Source: an uncultured Granulosicoccaceae bacterium
Lineage (GTDB): Bacteria; Pseudomonadota; Gammaproteobacteria; Granulosicoccales; Granulosicoccaceae
DNA: 42,423 nucleotides
Assembly: GCA_937981955.1 (NCBI GenBank)
Contig: CALJNA010000065.1
Coordinates: 1 to 42,423, forward strand
Reading direction: 5' to 3'
Position numbers and translations under genes: made by a program
Shown: positions 29,406 to 38,874 of the stretch, one piece after another
How the letters are laid out: each line of letters starts with the position of its first letter
How positions within the stretch are numbered: position 1 is the stretch's first letter
Notes under the pieces: generated by a model
The model's input: the letters and a program-made list of their open reading frames with translations, nothing else
What the model was told of the DNA's origin: nothing
The model's database searches: none

Positions 29406-30696
29406 TGTTTTCAAGCTTCTCTTGTTGTCCGGACTGAGGCTCAGGGCTAACGTTATTACCCTCAACGTGGGCCGCAATTTCTTCAAGCCCCATAGTCCCG
29501 TCCATCATCTTATGTGCCAGATCACCGTTCCAGCCCGCATAACGGGCTTCCAGTGGCCCATCCAGCGCCTTGTCTTCCAGCATGGCAGCTGCCGCTTTAA
29601 GGCCTCGAGCACAACAATCCATGCCGCCAATATGGGCTGCAAGCAAATCATCCGGGTCGAGCGATTGACGTCTTAATTTGGCGTCAAAGTTCGTACCACC
29701 GGTGGTAAATCCACCCGCTTTCAATATCATATAGTACGCCAACGCCATTTCCGGGACATTATTCGGAAACTGATCAGTATCCCAGCCAGATTGATAGTCG
29801 TTACGATTCATATCGATTGAACCAAAAATACCCAGCGCATCTGCGGTGGCAAGTTCATGCTCGAACGAATGACCGGCAAGAATCGCATGGCCTTGTTCGA
29901 TATTGACCTTCACCTCTTTTTCCAGGCCGTATCGCTTTAAAAAACCGTATACGGTGGCAACATCGTAGTCATATTGATGTTTGGTCGGTTCCTGCGGTTT
30001 TGGTTCAATTAATATGGAGCCGCCAAACCCTATTTTATGTTTGTATTCAACAACCATATTAAGAAAACGGCCCAGCTGGTCAAGTTCTCGGCCCATGTTG
30101 GTGTTCAGTAACGTTTCGTAACCTTCACGCCCACCCCATAACACATAGTTCTCACCGTTGAGCTGCTTGGTCGCATCCATGCAGGTTTTAACCGTTGCAG
30201 CCGCGAACGCGAATACATCCGGATCTGGGTTGGTCGCAGCACCGCTCATGAAGCGCCGATGTGAAAACAGGTTCGCCGTACCCCACAACAACTTCATGCC
30301 GGTGTCGGACATTTTTTGTTCAAAATAGTCGGTTATTTCTTGCAGATTCGCCGTATTCTCAGCAAAGCTTGAACCTTCGGGCCGCACATCAGCATCGTGA
30401 AAACAGAAATACGGAACGCCAAGGGCTGTAAACATTTCAAACGCAACATCGGCTTTGAGTTTGGCCATCTGCATGCTGTCGCCAAACCAGGGACGTTCGA
30501 AAGTTTGTCCACCAAACGGGTCACCCCCTGGCCACACAAACGAATGCCAATAACAGGCTGCAAAACGCAAATGATCTTCCATGCGCTTGCCCATCACTAA
30601 TTCATCGGGGTTGTAATAACGAAATGCTAACGGGTCCCGAGACTCGGGCCCTGCATACGGAATGGTTTTAATATCACCAAAGAATCCTGTGCTCAT
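29386..30696 (-). CDS. xylA: xylose isomerase
   Basis: 436 residues, like E. coli XylA (440). Family marks include [18 protein letters not shown], the catalytic His in [45 protein letters not shown] with metal ligands, [20 protein letters not shown], and [15 protein letters not shown] with the second metal site. It converts D-xylose to D-xylulose in the cytoplasm. Start placed at ATG 30696, 7 bp after AGAGG; an upstream start at 30756 adds residues foreign to the family. It lies 142 bp after xylG, a gap holding a 7-bp stem (CTGTGAC/GTCACAG at 30746-30771), so processing or a second promoter is possible. Confidence 0.97.
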   Translation of the reverse strand: MSTGFFGDIKTIPYAGPESRDPLAFRYYNPDELVMGKRMEDHLRFAACYWHSFVWPGGDPFGGQTFERPWFGDSMQMAKLKADVAFEMFTALGVPYFCFHDADVRPEGSSFAENTANLQEITDYFEQKMSDTGMKLLWGTANLFSHRRFMSGAATNPDPDVFAFAAATVKTCMDATKQLNGENYVLWGGREGYETLLNTNMGRELDQLGRFLNMVVEYKHKIGFGGSILIEPKPQEPTKHQYDYDVATVYGFLKRYGLEKEVKVNIEQGHAILAGHSFEHELATADALGIFGSIDMNRNDYQSGWDTDQFPNNVPEMALAYYMILKAGGFTTGGTNFDAKLRRQSLDPDDLLAAHIGGMDCCARGLKAAAAMLEDKALDGPLEARYAGWNGDLAHKMMDGTMGLEEIAAHVEGNNVSPEPQSGQQEKLENIVNRYV

Positions 30697-30838
30697 GGAT
30701 TGCCTCTTATTGATTTTGGTTATCGTTATACCAACAACGACAGGGCTGTGACCCACAACGAACAGTCACAGAGATAAACTGATCTTTACAAACGATAAGT
30801 CATCGCTCGACAACGCAAGTGTGTTGTTATGAAGCTCA

Positions 30839-31654
30839 CTAATCGTCTAATGCACCAGGGCCTCTGGTCGCACCTGCCGGGCATTTACCCAGAATGATCA
30901 TGCCGAGCACCTCGTCCTTTGTTACATCTTTGGTGCTGGCTTCTCCAACTACTGCGCCGTTTTTCATCACCACCACACGATCTGCCAGATCGAATACGTC
31001 ATGAATGTCATGGCTGATTAAAAATATACCGATACCGTCATCTTTTAGCTGGTGTATCAACTGCCCTACCTGCTCGGTTTCCTGAGGTCCAAGTGCAGCT
31101 GTGGGTTCATCCATTATCAGAATGCGCGCGTTAAAATGAATTGCCCGTGCTATAGCAACAGACTGTCGCTGACCACCCGAGAGTTGTTTAACCGGATCTT
31201 TAAAGCGTGTGAAATTCGGGTTCAACCGGTTCATCACTTTTCGCGTTTCGGCTTCCATGGCCGCATCATCGAGTGTTCCCCAGCGCGTTAAGAGTTCTCG
31301 ACCAAGGTATAAGTTAGCTGCAGCATCAACGTTGTCAGCCAGAGCCAATGTCTGGTAGATGGTTTCAATGCCATATTCTTTGGCATGGCGCGGGTTTGTT
31401 ATTGTTGCCTCTTCCCCGTCAACATAAATGGTGCCACTGTCACGCGTGTAAGCGCCCGACAAAATCTTGATCAGCGTAGATTTGCCCGCACCGTTGTGTC
31501 CGAGCAGTCCAACCACTTCGCCCGGGTAGAGTTCGCACGAGGCTTTTTCTACCGCATGTATGCCACCAAAGGAAATCGAGATATCCTTCATCTGCACCAA
31601 AGGTGTGGCTGAAGCGTTGGGATTCCCCGATGTATTCGCTGCTGTGTTTTCCAT
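30839..31654 (-). CDS. xylG: D-xylose ABC transporter ATP-binding protein, single-domain form
   Basis: About 271 residues, half the ~500 of the E. coli XylG/RbsA type, which has two ATPase domains. Only one is present here: Walker A GHNGAGKS (54-61 from the first ATG), signature LSGGQ (160-164), Walker B LIMDEPT (181-187) and the H-loop in ISHDIHD. Two subunits would be needed per transporter. Single-domain ATPases occur in some xylose and fructose importers (the FrcA type). The third of three tandem ATGs was chosen because GGAG lies 7 bp before it. It starts 17 bp after the xylH stop. Confidence 0.94.
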   Translation of the reverse strand: MENTAANTSGNPNASATPLVQMKDISISFGGIHAVEKASCELYPGEVVGLLGHNGAGKSTLIKILSGAYTRDSGTIYVDGEEATITNPRHAKEYGIETIYQTLALADNVDAAANLYLGRELLTRWGTLDDAAMEAETRKVMNRLNPNFTRFKDPVKQLSGGQRQSVAIARAIHFNARILIMDEPTAALGPQETEQVGQLIHQLKDDGIGIFLISHDIHDVFDLADRVVVMKNGAVVGEASTKDVTKDEVLGMIILGKCPAGATRGPGALDD

Positions 31655-31671
31655 CATCATGCTCCGAAACC

Positions 31672-32979
31672 TTAAGCCGAATTTCTGCGGTATAAATTAT
31701 CAAGAAAGACAGCGAGTACCAGTACACCACCCACAACCATTTGTTGTATCGCCGCATCGAATCCAATCAGCACCATGCCTGATTGCAAAGATTGCATAAC
31801 CAGTGCACCCAGAATAGCGCCATAGATAGTACCGATACCACCGGCAAAGGAAGTACCGCCAATAACCGCTGCCGCAATCACATACAGCTCATCAAACTGA
31901 CCCAGTGCCAGGGTCGCGGACTTCAAACGCGCACTGGCGATAACCGCCGCGATACCAGTTAAGCCACCCATGAGCGCAAAGATCAACATGGTCATTTTCT
32001 TTGTGTTGATACCCGCAAGCTCTGCCGCTTCCGGGTTACCGCCAATGGCAAAAACATACCGGCCAAATCGCGTGCGAGTCGCAAGAAACGTCATGGCAAT
32101 ACCCACAGCAATAGCAACCAGAATGGGAATGGCAAAGCCGTGCGAGATAAACAGACCACCTTCAGGTATTTCTATATTATTACTAGCTGCGTAGCGTTTA
32201 ACGATTCCTTTTGGCCACGGGTATGCGTTCATGACCATGACCGCACCTAGCACTACAAACATACCAACCCCGCCGATCAGGCATTCAGCCCACATGGGTC
32301 GAGTTGGGAAACCAAAACGTAACCGCTGTTTGCGTCCGTTGTACAACATGAACAGGATACCGGCACATACAACACCACCCAGTATCCACGACCCGGTTGC
32401 ACCGATGGTTCCGTAAGGTCCGCCACCAATTAATGAAAATGTTTGATCTACCGGCGCAATGGTTTCGCCGCGCGCAACCAGATAGGATGCGCCTCGCCAG
32501 ATAAGCAGACCACCCAGAGTCACTATGAAAGCCGGGATACTTAAATAGGCTATAAGAAAGCCCTGGAACGCACCGATCATGGTTCCAAACAGCACACCAA
32601 CGATAACGGTGATAACCCAGATCATCGGATGACCCAATCCGAGGAACTGTGGGAGCACCCAGACTTGCGTAACACCCATGATCATGGCCGTGAAGCCGAG
32701 TAACGAACCCACTGACAGATCGATGTGACGCGTTACGATAACCAGCACCATACCGGTTGCCATAACCGCAATAGACGAGGTTTGAACGGAGAGATTCCAC
32801 AAGTTACGCGGTGTCAGAAAGGCACCGTAGCCGTTAACAAAGTGACCATAAAAATGAAACCCCAGCCAGATCAGCACTAGCGCACCAATCATTCCCAGAA
32901 GCCGCGTGTCCACTTCCGTGGCTCGCAGAAAACGAACCATCGCACTTTCTTTGTATTCGGTTTTTTCTTCGGACACCAT
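31672..32979 (-). CDS. xylH: D-xylose ABC transporter permease
   Basis: 435 residues, longer than most ribose-type permeases and close to XylH (393) plus a longer N-terminus and mid-region loop. Hydrophobic helices run throughout. Family marks include [56 protein letters not shown] and [19 protein letters not shown]. It forms the inner-membrane channel for xylose taken from XylF. ATG 32979 chosen, with GGAG directly upstream. A strong hairpin lies between this gene and xylF, which would favour higher binding-protein expression. Confidence 0.96.
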   Translation of the reverse strand: MVSEEKTEYKESAMVRFLRATEVDTRLLGMIGALVLIWLGFHFYGHFVNGYGAFLTPRNLWNLSVQTSSIAVMATGMVLVIVTRHIDLSVGSLLGFTAMIMGVTQVWVLPQFLGLGHPMIWVITVIVGVLFGTMIGAFQGFLIAYLSIPAFIVTLGGLLIWRGASYLVARGETIAPVDQTFSLIGGGPYGTIGATGSWILGGVVCAGILFMLYNGRKQRLRFGFPTRPMWAECLIGGVGMFVVLGAVMVMNAYPWPKGIVKRYAASNNIEIPEGGLFISHGFAIPILVAIAVGIAMTFLATRTRFGRYVFAIGGNPEAAELAGINTKKMTMLIFALMGGLTGIAAVIASARLKSATLALGQFDELYVIAAAVIGGTSFAGGIGTIYGAILGALVMQSLQSGMVLIGFDAAIQQMVVGGVLVLAVFLDNLYRRNSA

Positions 32980-33184
32980 AATCTCCGCGAAACGTCGCAA
33001 CCAAAAGCACGCGTTAACGACTCTCGATTGAAAGTTAATTTTCTTGAATAAGGTTTAAGTCTTACCAGTCTGCGAAAGCAGACGTGTTCGTTTGTGCATA
33101 GTCGAATTGTTCGTGAACAACACTACGCACGTCAAGCAAGCGGCCTCGATTCCAAAAACCAAGCAGGCGTTGCAGGTAATGCAA

Positions 33185-33214
33185 GCCGGCATTGCTGGGT
33201 TGAGCAATGCCGGC
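33185..33214 (-). other. intercistronic hairpin between xylF and xylH
   Basis: Perfect 12-bp stem: GCCGGCATTGCT (33185-33196) and AGCAATGCCGGC (33203-33214), loop of 6. It starts 19 bp after the xylF stop on the minus strand and has no T run. Such hairpins after binding-protein genes stabilise the upstream mRNA or partly terminate transcription, giving excess binding protein. Confidence 0.8.
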
Positions 33215-33232
33215 CCTGGTTAAACGTGTTGA

Positions 33233-34264
33233 TTAACAGCCGTCAACACCGTCCATTGCACCTTCACAGGCTTTGGCTTTTTCAATCCAGCCTGCATCGA
33301 TAACCGCACTCACATTACTCTTGGTAATTGGAGTTGGCGCAAGCAGGATAGAAGTCACTTCAACGCCGCGCTTACCACCAGAGAACGGTGCTGTGCCCGG
33401 AACGTCAGTCATTGCTTTTCCATCAGCGAGCATCAGAGCAGCTTCTGCAGCCACTTTACCCAGCGCACGCGAGTCTTTCCACACAGATACAAGCTGTGTA
33501 CCGCGAGCAACGCGGTTGATCGCAGCCAGATCACCATCTTGACCGGTAACTGGTACGTTCATACCCTGAGCTTCAAGAGCAGCAACAACACCACCTGCCA
33601 TACCGTCATTCTCGGAGATAACAGCATCAATTTCGTTGTTCTGAGAAGTCAGGCATTGCTCCATGTTTTTCTGAGCATTTTCAGGCTTCCAACCATCGGT
33701 GAACGTTTCACAAACGTTCTTGATAGCACCGGAATCAATGCTTGGTTGCAGTACTTCCATAATACCTTCAAACAGGAAAGTAGCATTTGGATCGCCTTGG
33801 TCACCCTTGATGAAAGCAAAGTTACCTTCAGTTTGACCGCTGTCGAGCATGGTCTGAGCCATTAAACGACCAACACCGACGTTATCGAAGGTGATGTAAA
33901 GAGAATCTGGGTGCTCAATTTGTACATCATAAGCAATCATTGGAATACCTTCTGCAGAGGCTTGCTCAACAGCAGGCAGAATGGCTTCAGAATCAAATGG
34001 CACAATCATCAGAACATCTGCGCCTTGAGAAATCAAAGATTCAACGTCAGTCAACTGCTTGGCAGCTGAACCCTGGGCATCTGCAGAAATGTACTTGTCG
34101 CCATTGGCTTCAACAATTTCCTTAATTACCGCTTCATCGCGTTTCCATCGCTCTTCCTGGAAAACTTTCCACGAAACACCTACGGTTTTACCTTCGGCAA
34201 AAACACCACCGGAAAAAATCGCGGCAGCGGTCGCTGTTACCAGCGCAATAGAGATCTTCTTCAT
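33233..34264 (-). CDS. xylF: D-xylose periplasmic binding protein
   Basis: 343 residues from ATG 34264, close to XylF (330). A signal peptide (MKKISIALVTATAAAIFSGG, cut after VFA) leaves a mature protein starting EGKTVGVSWK. Family marks are SLISQGADVLMIVPFDSEAI, YDVQIEHPDSLYITFDNVGV and the sugar-contact loop TGQDGDLAAINRVARGTQ. It captures D-xylose in the periplasm. GGAGTGAGT before the ATG is a good ribosome site. First gene of the leftward xyl operon; the promoter and operator are listed separately. An upstream in-frame start at 34396 is rejected because it overlaps the promoter. Confidence 0.96.
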   Translation of the reverse strand: MKKISIALVTATAAAIFSGGVFAEGKTVGVSWKVFQEERWKRDEAVIKEIVEANGDKYISADAQGSAAKQLTDVESLISQGADVLMIVPFDSEAILPAVEQASAEGIPMIAYDVQIEHPDSLYITFDNVGVGRLMAQTMLDSGQTEGNFAFIKGDQGDPNATFLFEGIMEVLQPSIDSGAIKNVCETFTDGWKPENAQKNMEQCLTSQNNEIDAVISENDGMAGGVVAALEAQGMNVPVTGQDGDLAAINRVARGTQLVSVWKDSRALGKVAAEAALMLADGKAMTDVPGTAPFSGGKRGVEVTSILLAPTPITKSNVSAVIDAGWIEKAKACEGAMDGVDGC

Positions 34265-34319
34265 ACTCACTCCAAAATGGTTAATCGGGCCGACTGAGAG
34301 TTCGCCCACAAGTTCATCA

Positions 34320-34339
34320 AGTCGATTTATTTCACGACT
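34320..34339 (-). promoter_or_regulatory. candidate XylR operator
   Basis: Inverted repeat AGTCG (34320-34324) and CGACT (34335-34339) separated by an AT-rich 10 bp. It sits just after the -10 box, over the expected start of transcription, the position of a classic repressor site. ROK repressors bind inverted repeats; specificity here is inference. Confidence 0.45.
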
Positions 34340-34346
34340 GGAAAAA

Positions 34347-34375
34347 ATAGTGACATCCGAGTTAAACTGTGTCAA
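34347..34375 (-). promoter_or_regulatory. sigma-70 type promoter of xylF
   Basis: On the minus strand a perfect -35 box TTGACA (34370-34375) is followed after exactly 17 bp by CACTAT (34347-34352), a moderate -10 box. Transcription would begin near 34340, within or beside the candidate operator, leaving a leader of about 75 bases before xylF. Confidence 0.55.
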
Positions 34376-34415
34376 GTTATTTTTGAAATTAGTCATTTGT
34401 TAGTGCGTACACGGA

Positions 34416-35651
34416 ATGAATAAACTCAATATCGTCAGGAGTGATGACCTCAGAACAGAGAATCGTCATCGAATTCTGAAAACGCTGCGAAAGCAAGGAC
34501 CGATGTCTCGAGCACATATTGGACAGGCAACTGGTCTTAGTCAGGCCGCGTTGTCAACGCTGTTCGGCTTAATGTCACAACAAGGTGTAGTGACATCCGA
34601 AAACCACAATGTCAAAGAGCCAAAAAGAGGAAGACCAAAAACTACAGTAGCACTTGATCCCACTGCCGGTTTGGCCGTCACTGTTGCATTGACCATCGAT
34701 CAACTCAGTTTCAGTGTCGTTAACTATGCAGCACAGACCGTTGCTCAGGTGTTTTGCGACGTTGATACACGATCACTGAACACCAGCGAACTCCATGAAA
34801 AAGTCTCAGCTGGTGTTAAGGATGTCTTAGACCAATACGATGCAGAGCAGCTCAGAACAATCTGTGTTGGATTTCAGGGCGTCATTGATACTCACTCGGG
34901 CGATTTATTGTGGTCCCCTATTCTTTCAATGGACAAAGTCCCTTTAGGCAAATTACTGCAGAAACAATTTAGTGTGCCTGTGTCAGTTCACAACGATTGC
35001 GGACTCATTGCCACCGCTTTGTATGGCCAGGAAAATAGAAAACTGGGCGACAGTTTTGCCGCAGTGCTGTTCTCCCACGGTATCGGGTTGGGCATGTATC
35101 TGGGTGGGGTACCGTTCAATGGTGCGCATTCTTCAGCACTGGAACTCGGTCACGTACAGTATGAGAAGGACGGTGCATTGTGCCGGTGTGGCAGGCGCGG
35201 CTGTATTGAAGCCTATGCAGCAGACTACGGTATTCTACGATCTGCCAAAGGCTTATCCCCGGACGAAATACCCTCTGGCACTTTTACAGAAAATGATATG
35301 AGACAACTGGTTGACGCTGCAACAAAGCAGCGCGAGCCGGAACTCAACGCGTTTAAACTGGCCGGCAAAGCCATTGGCTTTGGTTTATCTACCGTGTTCA
35401 CCTTGCTCGACCCATTGCCCGTTGCGTTGGTTGGTCAAAACACCAAAGCGGTGAGTTTGATGCGAGCCGACATTGAACACGCGCTAACATCAGTAGGTCG
35501 AAGCCCTACCGATTACTCAACCCTATTGCACTGTTATCAGCAGGACACACCGCTAATGCACGATGGGCTGGTTACCGAGGCCATGAATACACTGGATCGT
35601 TTTTTTGCCGAAAACGCAAACGAAGATGAACTAGAAGACGCTTTATCATGA
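34416..35651 (+). CDS. xylR: ROK family transcriptional repressor, probable xylose regulator
   Basis: 411 residues. An N-terminal winged helix-turn-helix (about 15-60) includes RILKTLRKQGPMSRAHIGQA and TGLSQAALSTLFGLMSQQGV. The ROK sugar-kinase-like domain shows VGFQGVIDTHSGDLLWSP and the zinc-binding CRCGRRGC (Cys256, 258, 263) followed by IEAYA. Divergent from xylF and co-oriented with xylB, it is the obvious xylose sensor, acting as the Gram-positive-type XylR and unlike the AraC-type XylR of E. coli. In the family, binding of xylose releases the operator. Its stop overlaps the next start by 4 bp (ATGA), implying translational coupling. Confidence 0.92.
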   Translation: MNKLNIVRSDDLRTENRHRILKTLRKQGPMSRAHIGQATGLSQAALSTLFGLMSQQGVVTSENHNVKEPKRGRPKTTVALDPTAGLAVTVALTIDQLSFSVVNYAAQTVAQVFCDVDTRSLNTSELHEKVSAGVKDVLDQYDAEQLRTICVGFQGVIDTHSGDLLWSPILSMDKVPLGKLLQKQFSVPVSVHNDCGLIATALYGQENRKLGDSFAAVLFSHGIGLGMYLGGVPFNGAHSSALELGHVQYEKDGALCRCGRRGCIEAYAADYGILRSAKGLSPDEIPSGTFTENDMRQLVDAATKQREPELNAFKLAGKAIGFGLSTVFTLLDPLPVALVGQNTKAVSLMRADIEHALTSVGRSPTDYSTLLHCYQQDTPLMHDGLVTEAMNTLDRFFAENANEDELEDALS

Positions 35652-37144
35652 GTTATCTCAAACTGTTGACCTGGTTTGTGGCATTCACCTTCGGTTCGTT
35701 ATCGAGCAACCTGTTCGCCAGCGAACCTGTTAAAACCGAAGATACATCAAGCGACGCAACACCCACTGCGTCGATTGCAATCAATTCAACTAAGCCCTGG
35801 GACGAACGAGCACTGAAATCGACTACTGATATTCAGCAATTTTCCGGCACACTTAGTGAGCGTCGCATGGAAAAGCTCATTGCCGAGGGACGCAGTTTGT
35901 TCGCAGCGCCTTTCACCACACTCGATGGCGTTGGCCGCCCCATGGCAACGCAGGCAATTATTCCAACAAAACGGCGTCGCCCACCAAAAAACGAATTCGC
36001 GCGCACGGCTGGTCTCGATGCGAATGCTTGTTCAAGCTGCCATAACCTGCCCGTAATGGGTGGTGCCGGTGACTTCGTTGCTAACGTTTTTGTGTCAGAA
36101 GGATTTCAGCTGGCCGACTTCGATTCAACCGACCCGCAATTCTCAAACGAACGTAACACCAATCACTTGTTTGGCGCCGGATTGGTGGAGCTCCTGGCAA
36201 GAGAGATGAGCCTGGAACTCGCTGAGCTGCGCGAAGCGGCCCTGAAAGAAGCGAGATCAAGTGGTGAAACCATTACGGCTGAGTTAACAACGAAAGGCAT
36301 CAACTTCGGCAAGCTGGATGTGCATCCTGATGGCGTGGTGGACACACGAAAACTAGAAGGTATCGATACTGATCTGATTATTAAACCATTTAGCCAAAAA
36401 GGAGTAATCACCTCGTTAAGGCAATTCACCGTCAACGCGTTGAACCATCACCATGGCATGCAAGCCAACGAACGTTTTGGTGCACGGTGGACTGGTACAA
36501 ACGATTTTGATGAAGATGGTATTGATTCAGAAATCAGCGCGTCCGATGTATCTGCACTGGTGTTGTGGCAAGCATCACTGAAACCGCCTGTGGTTAATGC
36601 AACATTGTCCCAAGATTGGACCGATGCTGCGTCGCGTGGTTCTGAACTGTTTGATCAACTCAGCTGCAATCAATGCCACCAGCGCACATTGCCTTTGGAG
36701 TCGTTGGATTTTCACGATCCCGGCCCGCTTGATAGTGCCGGCACGCTCCGCCAAAACGAACTGGGTCGTGAACTTAACGCAACCTATAACCTGGCTTTCA
36801 TGGATTGGGCTGAGTCATTGGAAAAAGACGAACAAGGGCGCTGGCTGGTTCCGTTGTTTGGCGACTTGAAACGCCATGTTATCGCTGACAGTCAGGTAGA
36901 CACCCTGGGCAACGAGTTGTTATCTCAACGCTTTGTTGAACGAAATGTGTTTATGACCAGCGAGCTGTGGGGCATTGGCTCAACTGCACCTTACGGCCAT
37001 CGCGGTGATTTGACAACACTCAATGAAGTTATAACAGCACACGGAGGCGATGCGCGTAAGTCGCGAGATGCGTGGATGGATTTAGGCGAATCAGCCAAGA
37101 GTGACATCATTGCGTTTCTTAAAACACTGGTTATCGAGCCATGA
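35648..37144 (+). CDS. exported di-haem oxidoreductase (COG3488-type, c-type cytochrome)
   Basis: 498 residues. A signal peptide (LLTWFVAFTFGSLSSNLFAS) targets the periplasm. Two haem c sites are present: CSSCH (Cys128, Cys131, His132) and CNQCH (Cys340, Cys343, His344). The C-terminal TAPYGHRGDLTTLNEVI and HGGDARKS match the di-haem oxidoreductase/peroxidase family, related to MauG and cytochrome c peroxidase. The family's substrates are mostly unknown. It overlaps xylR by 4 bp and the next gene by 4 bp, so it is part of the rightward xyl operon. Its presence in a xylose regulon is unexpected. No dedicated electron acceptor is encoded here. Confidence 0.9.
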   Translation: MSYLKLLTWFVAFTFGSLSSNLFASEPVKTEDTSSDATPTASIAINSTKPWDERALKSTTDIQQFSGTLSERRMEKLIAEGRSLFAAPFTTLDGVGRPMATQAIIPTKRRRPPKNEFARTAGLDANACSSCHNLPVMGGAGDFVANVFVSEGFQLADFDSTDPQFSNERNTNHLFGAGLVELLAREMSLELAELREAALKEARSSGETITAELTTKGINFGKLDVHPDGVVDTRKLEGIDTDLIIKPFSQKGVITSLRQFTVNALNHHHGMQANERFGARWTGTNDFDEDGIDSEISASDVSALVLWQASLKPPVVNATLSQDWTDAASRGSELFDQLSCNQCHQRTLPLESLDFHDPGPLDSAGTLRQNELGRELNATYNLAFMDWAESLEKDEQGRWLVPLFGDLKRHVIADSQVDTLGNELLSQRFVERNVFMTSELWGIGSTAPYGHRGDLTTLNEVITAHGGDARKSRDAWMDLGESAKSDIIAFLKTLVIEP

Positions 37145-38865
37145 AAACAATGCATGGCAAAACACGCAAGCGAAACCGCATTGCTAAATGTCTGTTGACT
37201 GCAATGCTGACAACTTCGCCGTTATCGATCAGCACGCAGGCATTCGGCGAAGACACCAGCATGCCGTTTCACTCTGACATACCCATGTATGTCGAACAAG
37301 CCAGCGCTGCTGGTATTGATCACCAATATGACGGGCCATGGGAATATTTTGTTGGCGGTGGTGTCGCCACTTTCGATTGCAATGCAGATCGATTGCCCGA
37401 TGTATTTATTGCTGGAGGCGCAAACCAGTCGGCTCTTTATGTCAATCACAGTGGCACAGCAGCCGCATTGACATTCAAGAAAAAAGATCAGGACAGCACC
37501 AGCATAAAACGCGTAACGGGTGCTTATCCAATCAACATTGATAACGATGAGTGGATCGATCTTGTCGTGTTGCGTGTGGGCGAAAATCAGCTGCTACGAG
37601 GCGGACCGGATTGTACTTTCTCGCAGGCCAATACCAGTTTTGGATTCGATGGTGGTTCAGCATGGACCACAGCCTTTTCGGCGAACTTTGAACCCGATGC
37701 ATCTTTTCCGACACTTGCATTTGGTAACTATGTGGATCGAACCGCACCGGGTTCTCCATGGGGTACCTGCGAAGACAATGTTCTGCATCGACCTCAGAGC
37801 GCTGCCGATAACGGTGAAGATGACGATGCCAGCGTGCAATACAACGAACCATTCGCGCTGTCACCTGGTCATTGTGCGTTGTCCATGTTGTTCACCGACT
37901 GGAACAAGAGCGGTCAAGATGCGTTACGTATAACAAACGACCGACATTACCATCGCGGCGGTGAAGAACAACTTTGGCGTATCGACAAAGAGCGTTACCC
38001 ACGTTTGTACTCACGCGCTGATGGATGGCAATCGCTGGTCATCTGGGGTATGGGTATCGCTGAGGCTGATTTAAACGCTGATGGCTTCCCCGAGTACGTA
38101 TTGACCTCCATGGGTGACACAAAAATACAGTCGGTTGATGTTATCCAGGCAAGTGAAGAACAACGACCGGTTTATGAAGACATTGCATGGCAGCGCGGCG
38201 CCACTGCACACCGCCCCTATCGCGGAGAAGATTTAAAACCATCCACCGGCTGGCATGCAGCATTTGCTGATGTGAACAACGACAGTCTGCTTGACTTGTA
38301 CATAGCCAAAGGCAACGTTGAACAAATGAGCGACTTTGCCAATGACGACCCGGACAACTTGTTACTGGGTAATCACGATGGACGCTTTGTCGAGCACGGC
38401 GACACTGCCGGTATTGCGCTGGACCGTCGAGGTCGCGGTGCATCGATTGCTGATTTCAACGCCGACGGCCTGCTCGACTTACTGGTTGTGAATCGCGGTG
38501 AGCCGGTCAGCCTGTTTCGACACAACGGATTTCAAAGCGAATTCGGAGCACGTGAAGGTGGCAACTGGCTGGCCATAGAACTAAAACAACCCGGCAGTAA
38601 TCGACACGCACTCGGTGCAAAACTGGCCATCAAGACCGGTAACAAAACTCAAGTTCGACAAATAAAACTCGGTGGTGGTCACGCATCTGGTCAGCTTGGC
38701 TTTACCCATGTCGGTCTTGGCGTGGCCGAACGCGCAACGCTTCGCGTGCAATGGCCAGACGGTGAATGGAGTGCATCCTACCGCCTGTTTGCCAATCACT
38801 TTGCGGTTATTACGCGCGGCGATGAACATGTTTCTTACTGGTACCCACAACAATCTCAGGAGTAG
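37141..38865 (+). CDS. exported CRTAC1-type FG-GAP/VCBS beta-propeller with ASPIC/UnbV end
   Basis: 574 residues. A signal peptide (KCLLTAMLTTSPLSISTQAF) precedes the mature part. Propeller repeats have Asp-rich calcium-type loops: VATFDCNADRLPDVFIAGG (about 74-92), IDNDEWIDLVVLRVG, ADLNADGFPEYVL, ADVNNDSLLDLYIAKG and ADFNADGLLDLLVVNRG. The C-terminal ASPIC/UnbV domain (about 475-560) includes NWLAIELKQPGSN, LGAKLAIKTG, VGLGVAERATLRVQWPDG. These proteins are probable calcium-binding scaffolds or enzymes; biochemical roles are unknown. It overlaps the di-haem gene by 4 bp and is followed 9 bp later by xylB. The tight coupling suggests that it partners the di-haem protein in the periplasm. Confidence 0.9.
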   Translation: MKTMHGKTRKRNRIAKCLLTAMLTTSPLSISTQAFGEDTSMPFHSDIPMYVEQASAAGIDHQYDGPWEYFVGGGVATFDCNADRLPDVFIAGGANQSALYVNHSGTAAALTFKKKDQDSTSIKRVTGAYPINIDNDEWIDLVVLRVGENQLLRGGPDCTFSQANTSFGFDGGSAWTTAFSANFEPDASFPTLAFGNYVDRTAPGSPWGTCEDNVLHRPQSAADNGEDDDASVQYNEPFALSPGHCALSMLFTDWNKSGQDALRITNDRHYHRGGEEQLWRIDKERYPRLYSRADGWQSLVIWGMGIAEADLNADGFPEYVLTSMGDTKIQSVDVIQASEEQRPVYEDIAWQRGATAHRPYRGEDLKPSTGWHAAFADVNNDSLLDLYIAKGNVEQMSDFANDDPDNLLLGNHDGRFVEHGDTAGIALDRRGRGASIADFNADGLLDLLVVNRGEPVSLFRHNGFQSEFGAREGGNWLAIELKQPGSNRHALGAKLAIKTGNKTQVRQIKLGGGHASGQLGFTHVGLGVAERATLRVQWPDGEWSASYRLFANHFAVITRGDEHVSYWYPQQSQE

Positions 38866-38874
38866 CGAGCCACC

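Noticed and set aside
29406..29486. ATG start for the DUF4159 gene deep inside xylA
   Set aside because: It would overlap xylA by 101 bp and hide the signal peptide; the TTG at 29405 fits better.
30746..30771. CRP-like site TGTGA...TCACA between xylG and xylA
   Set aside because: The half-sites are 14 bp apart instead of the 6 bp needed by CRP; it is treated as a simple stem.
34348..34600. TAGTGACATCCGA found both in the xyl promoter and inside xylR
   Set aside because: Thirteen-base matches are expected by chance in a window of this size, and the second copy is ordinary coding sequence.
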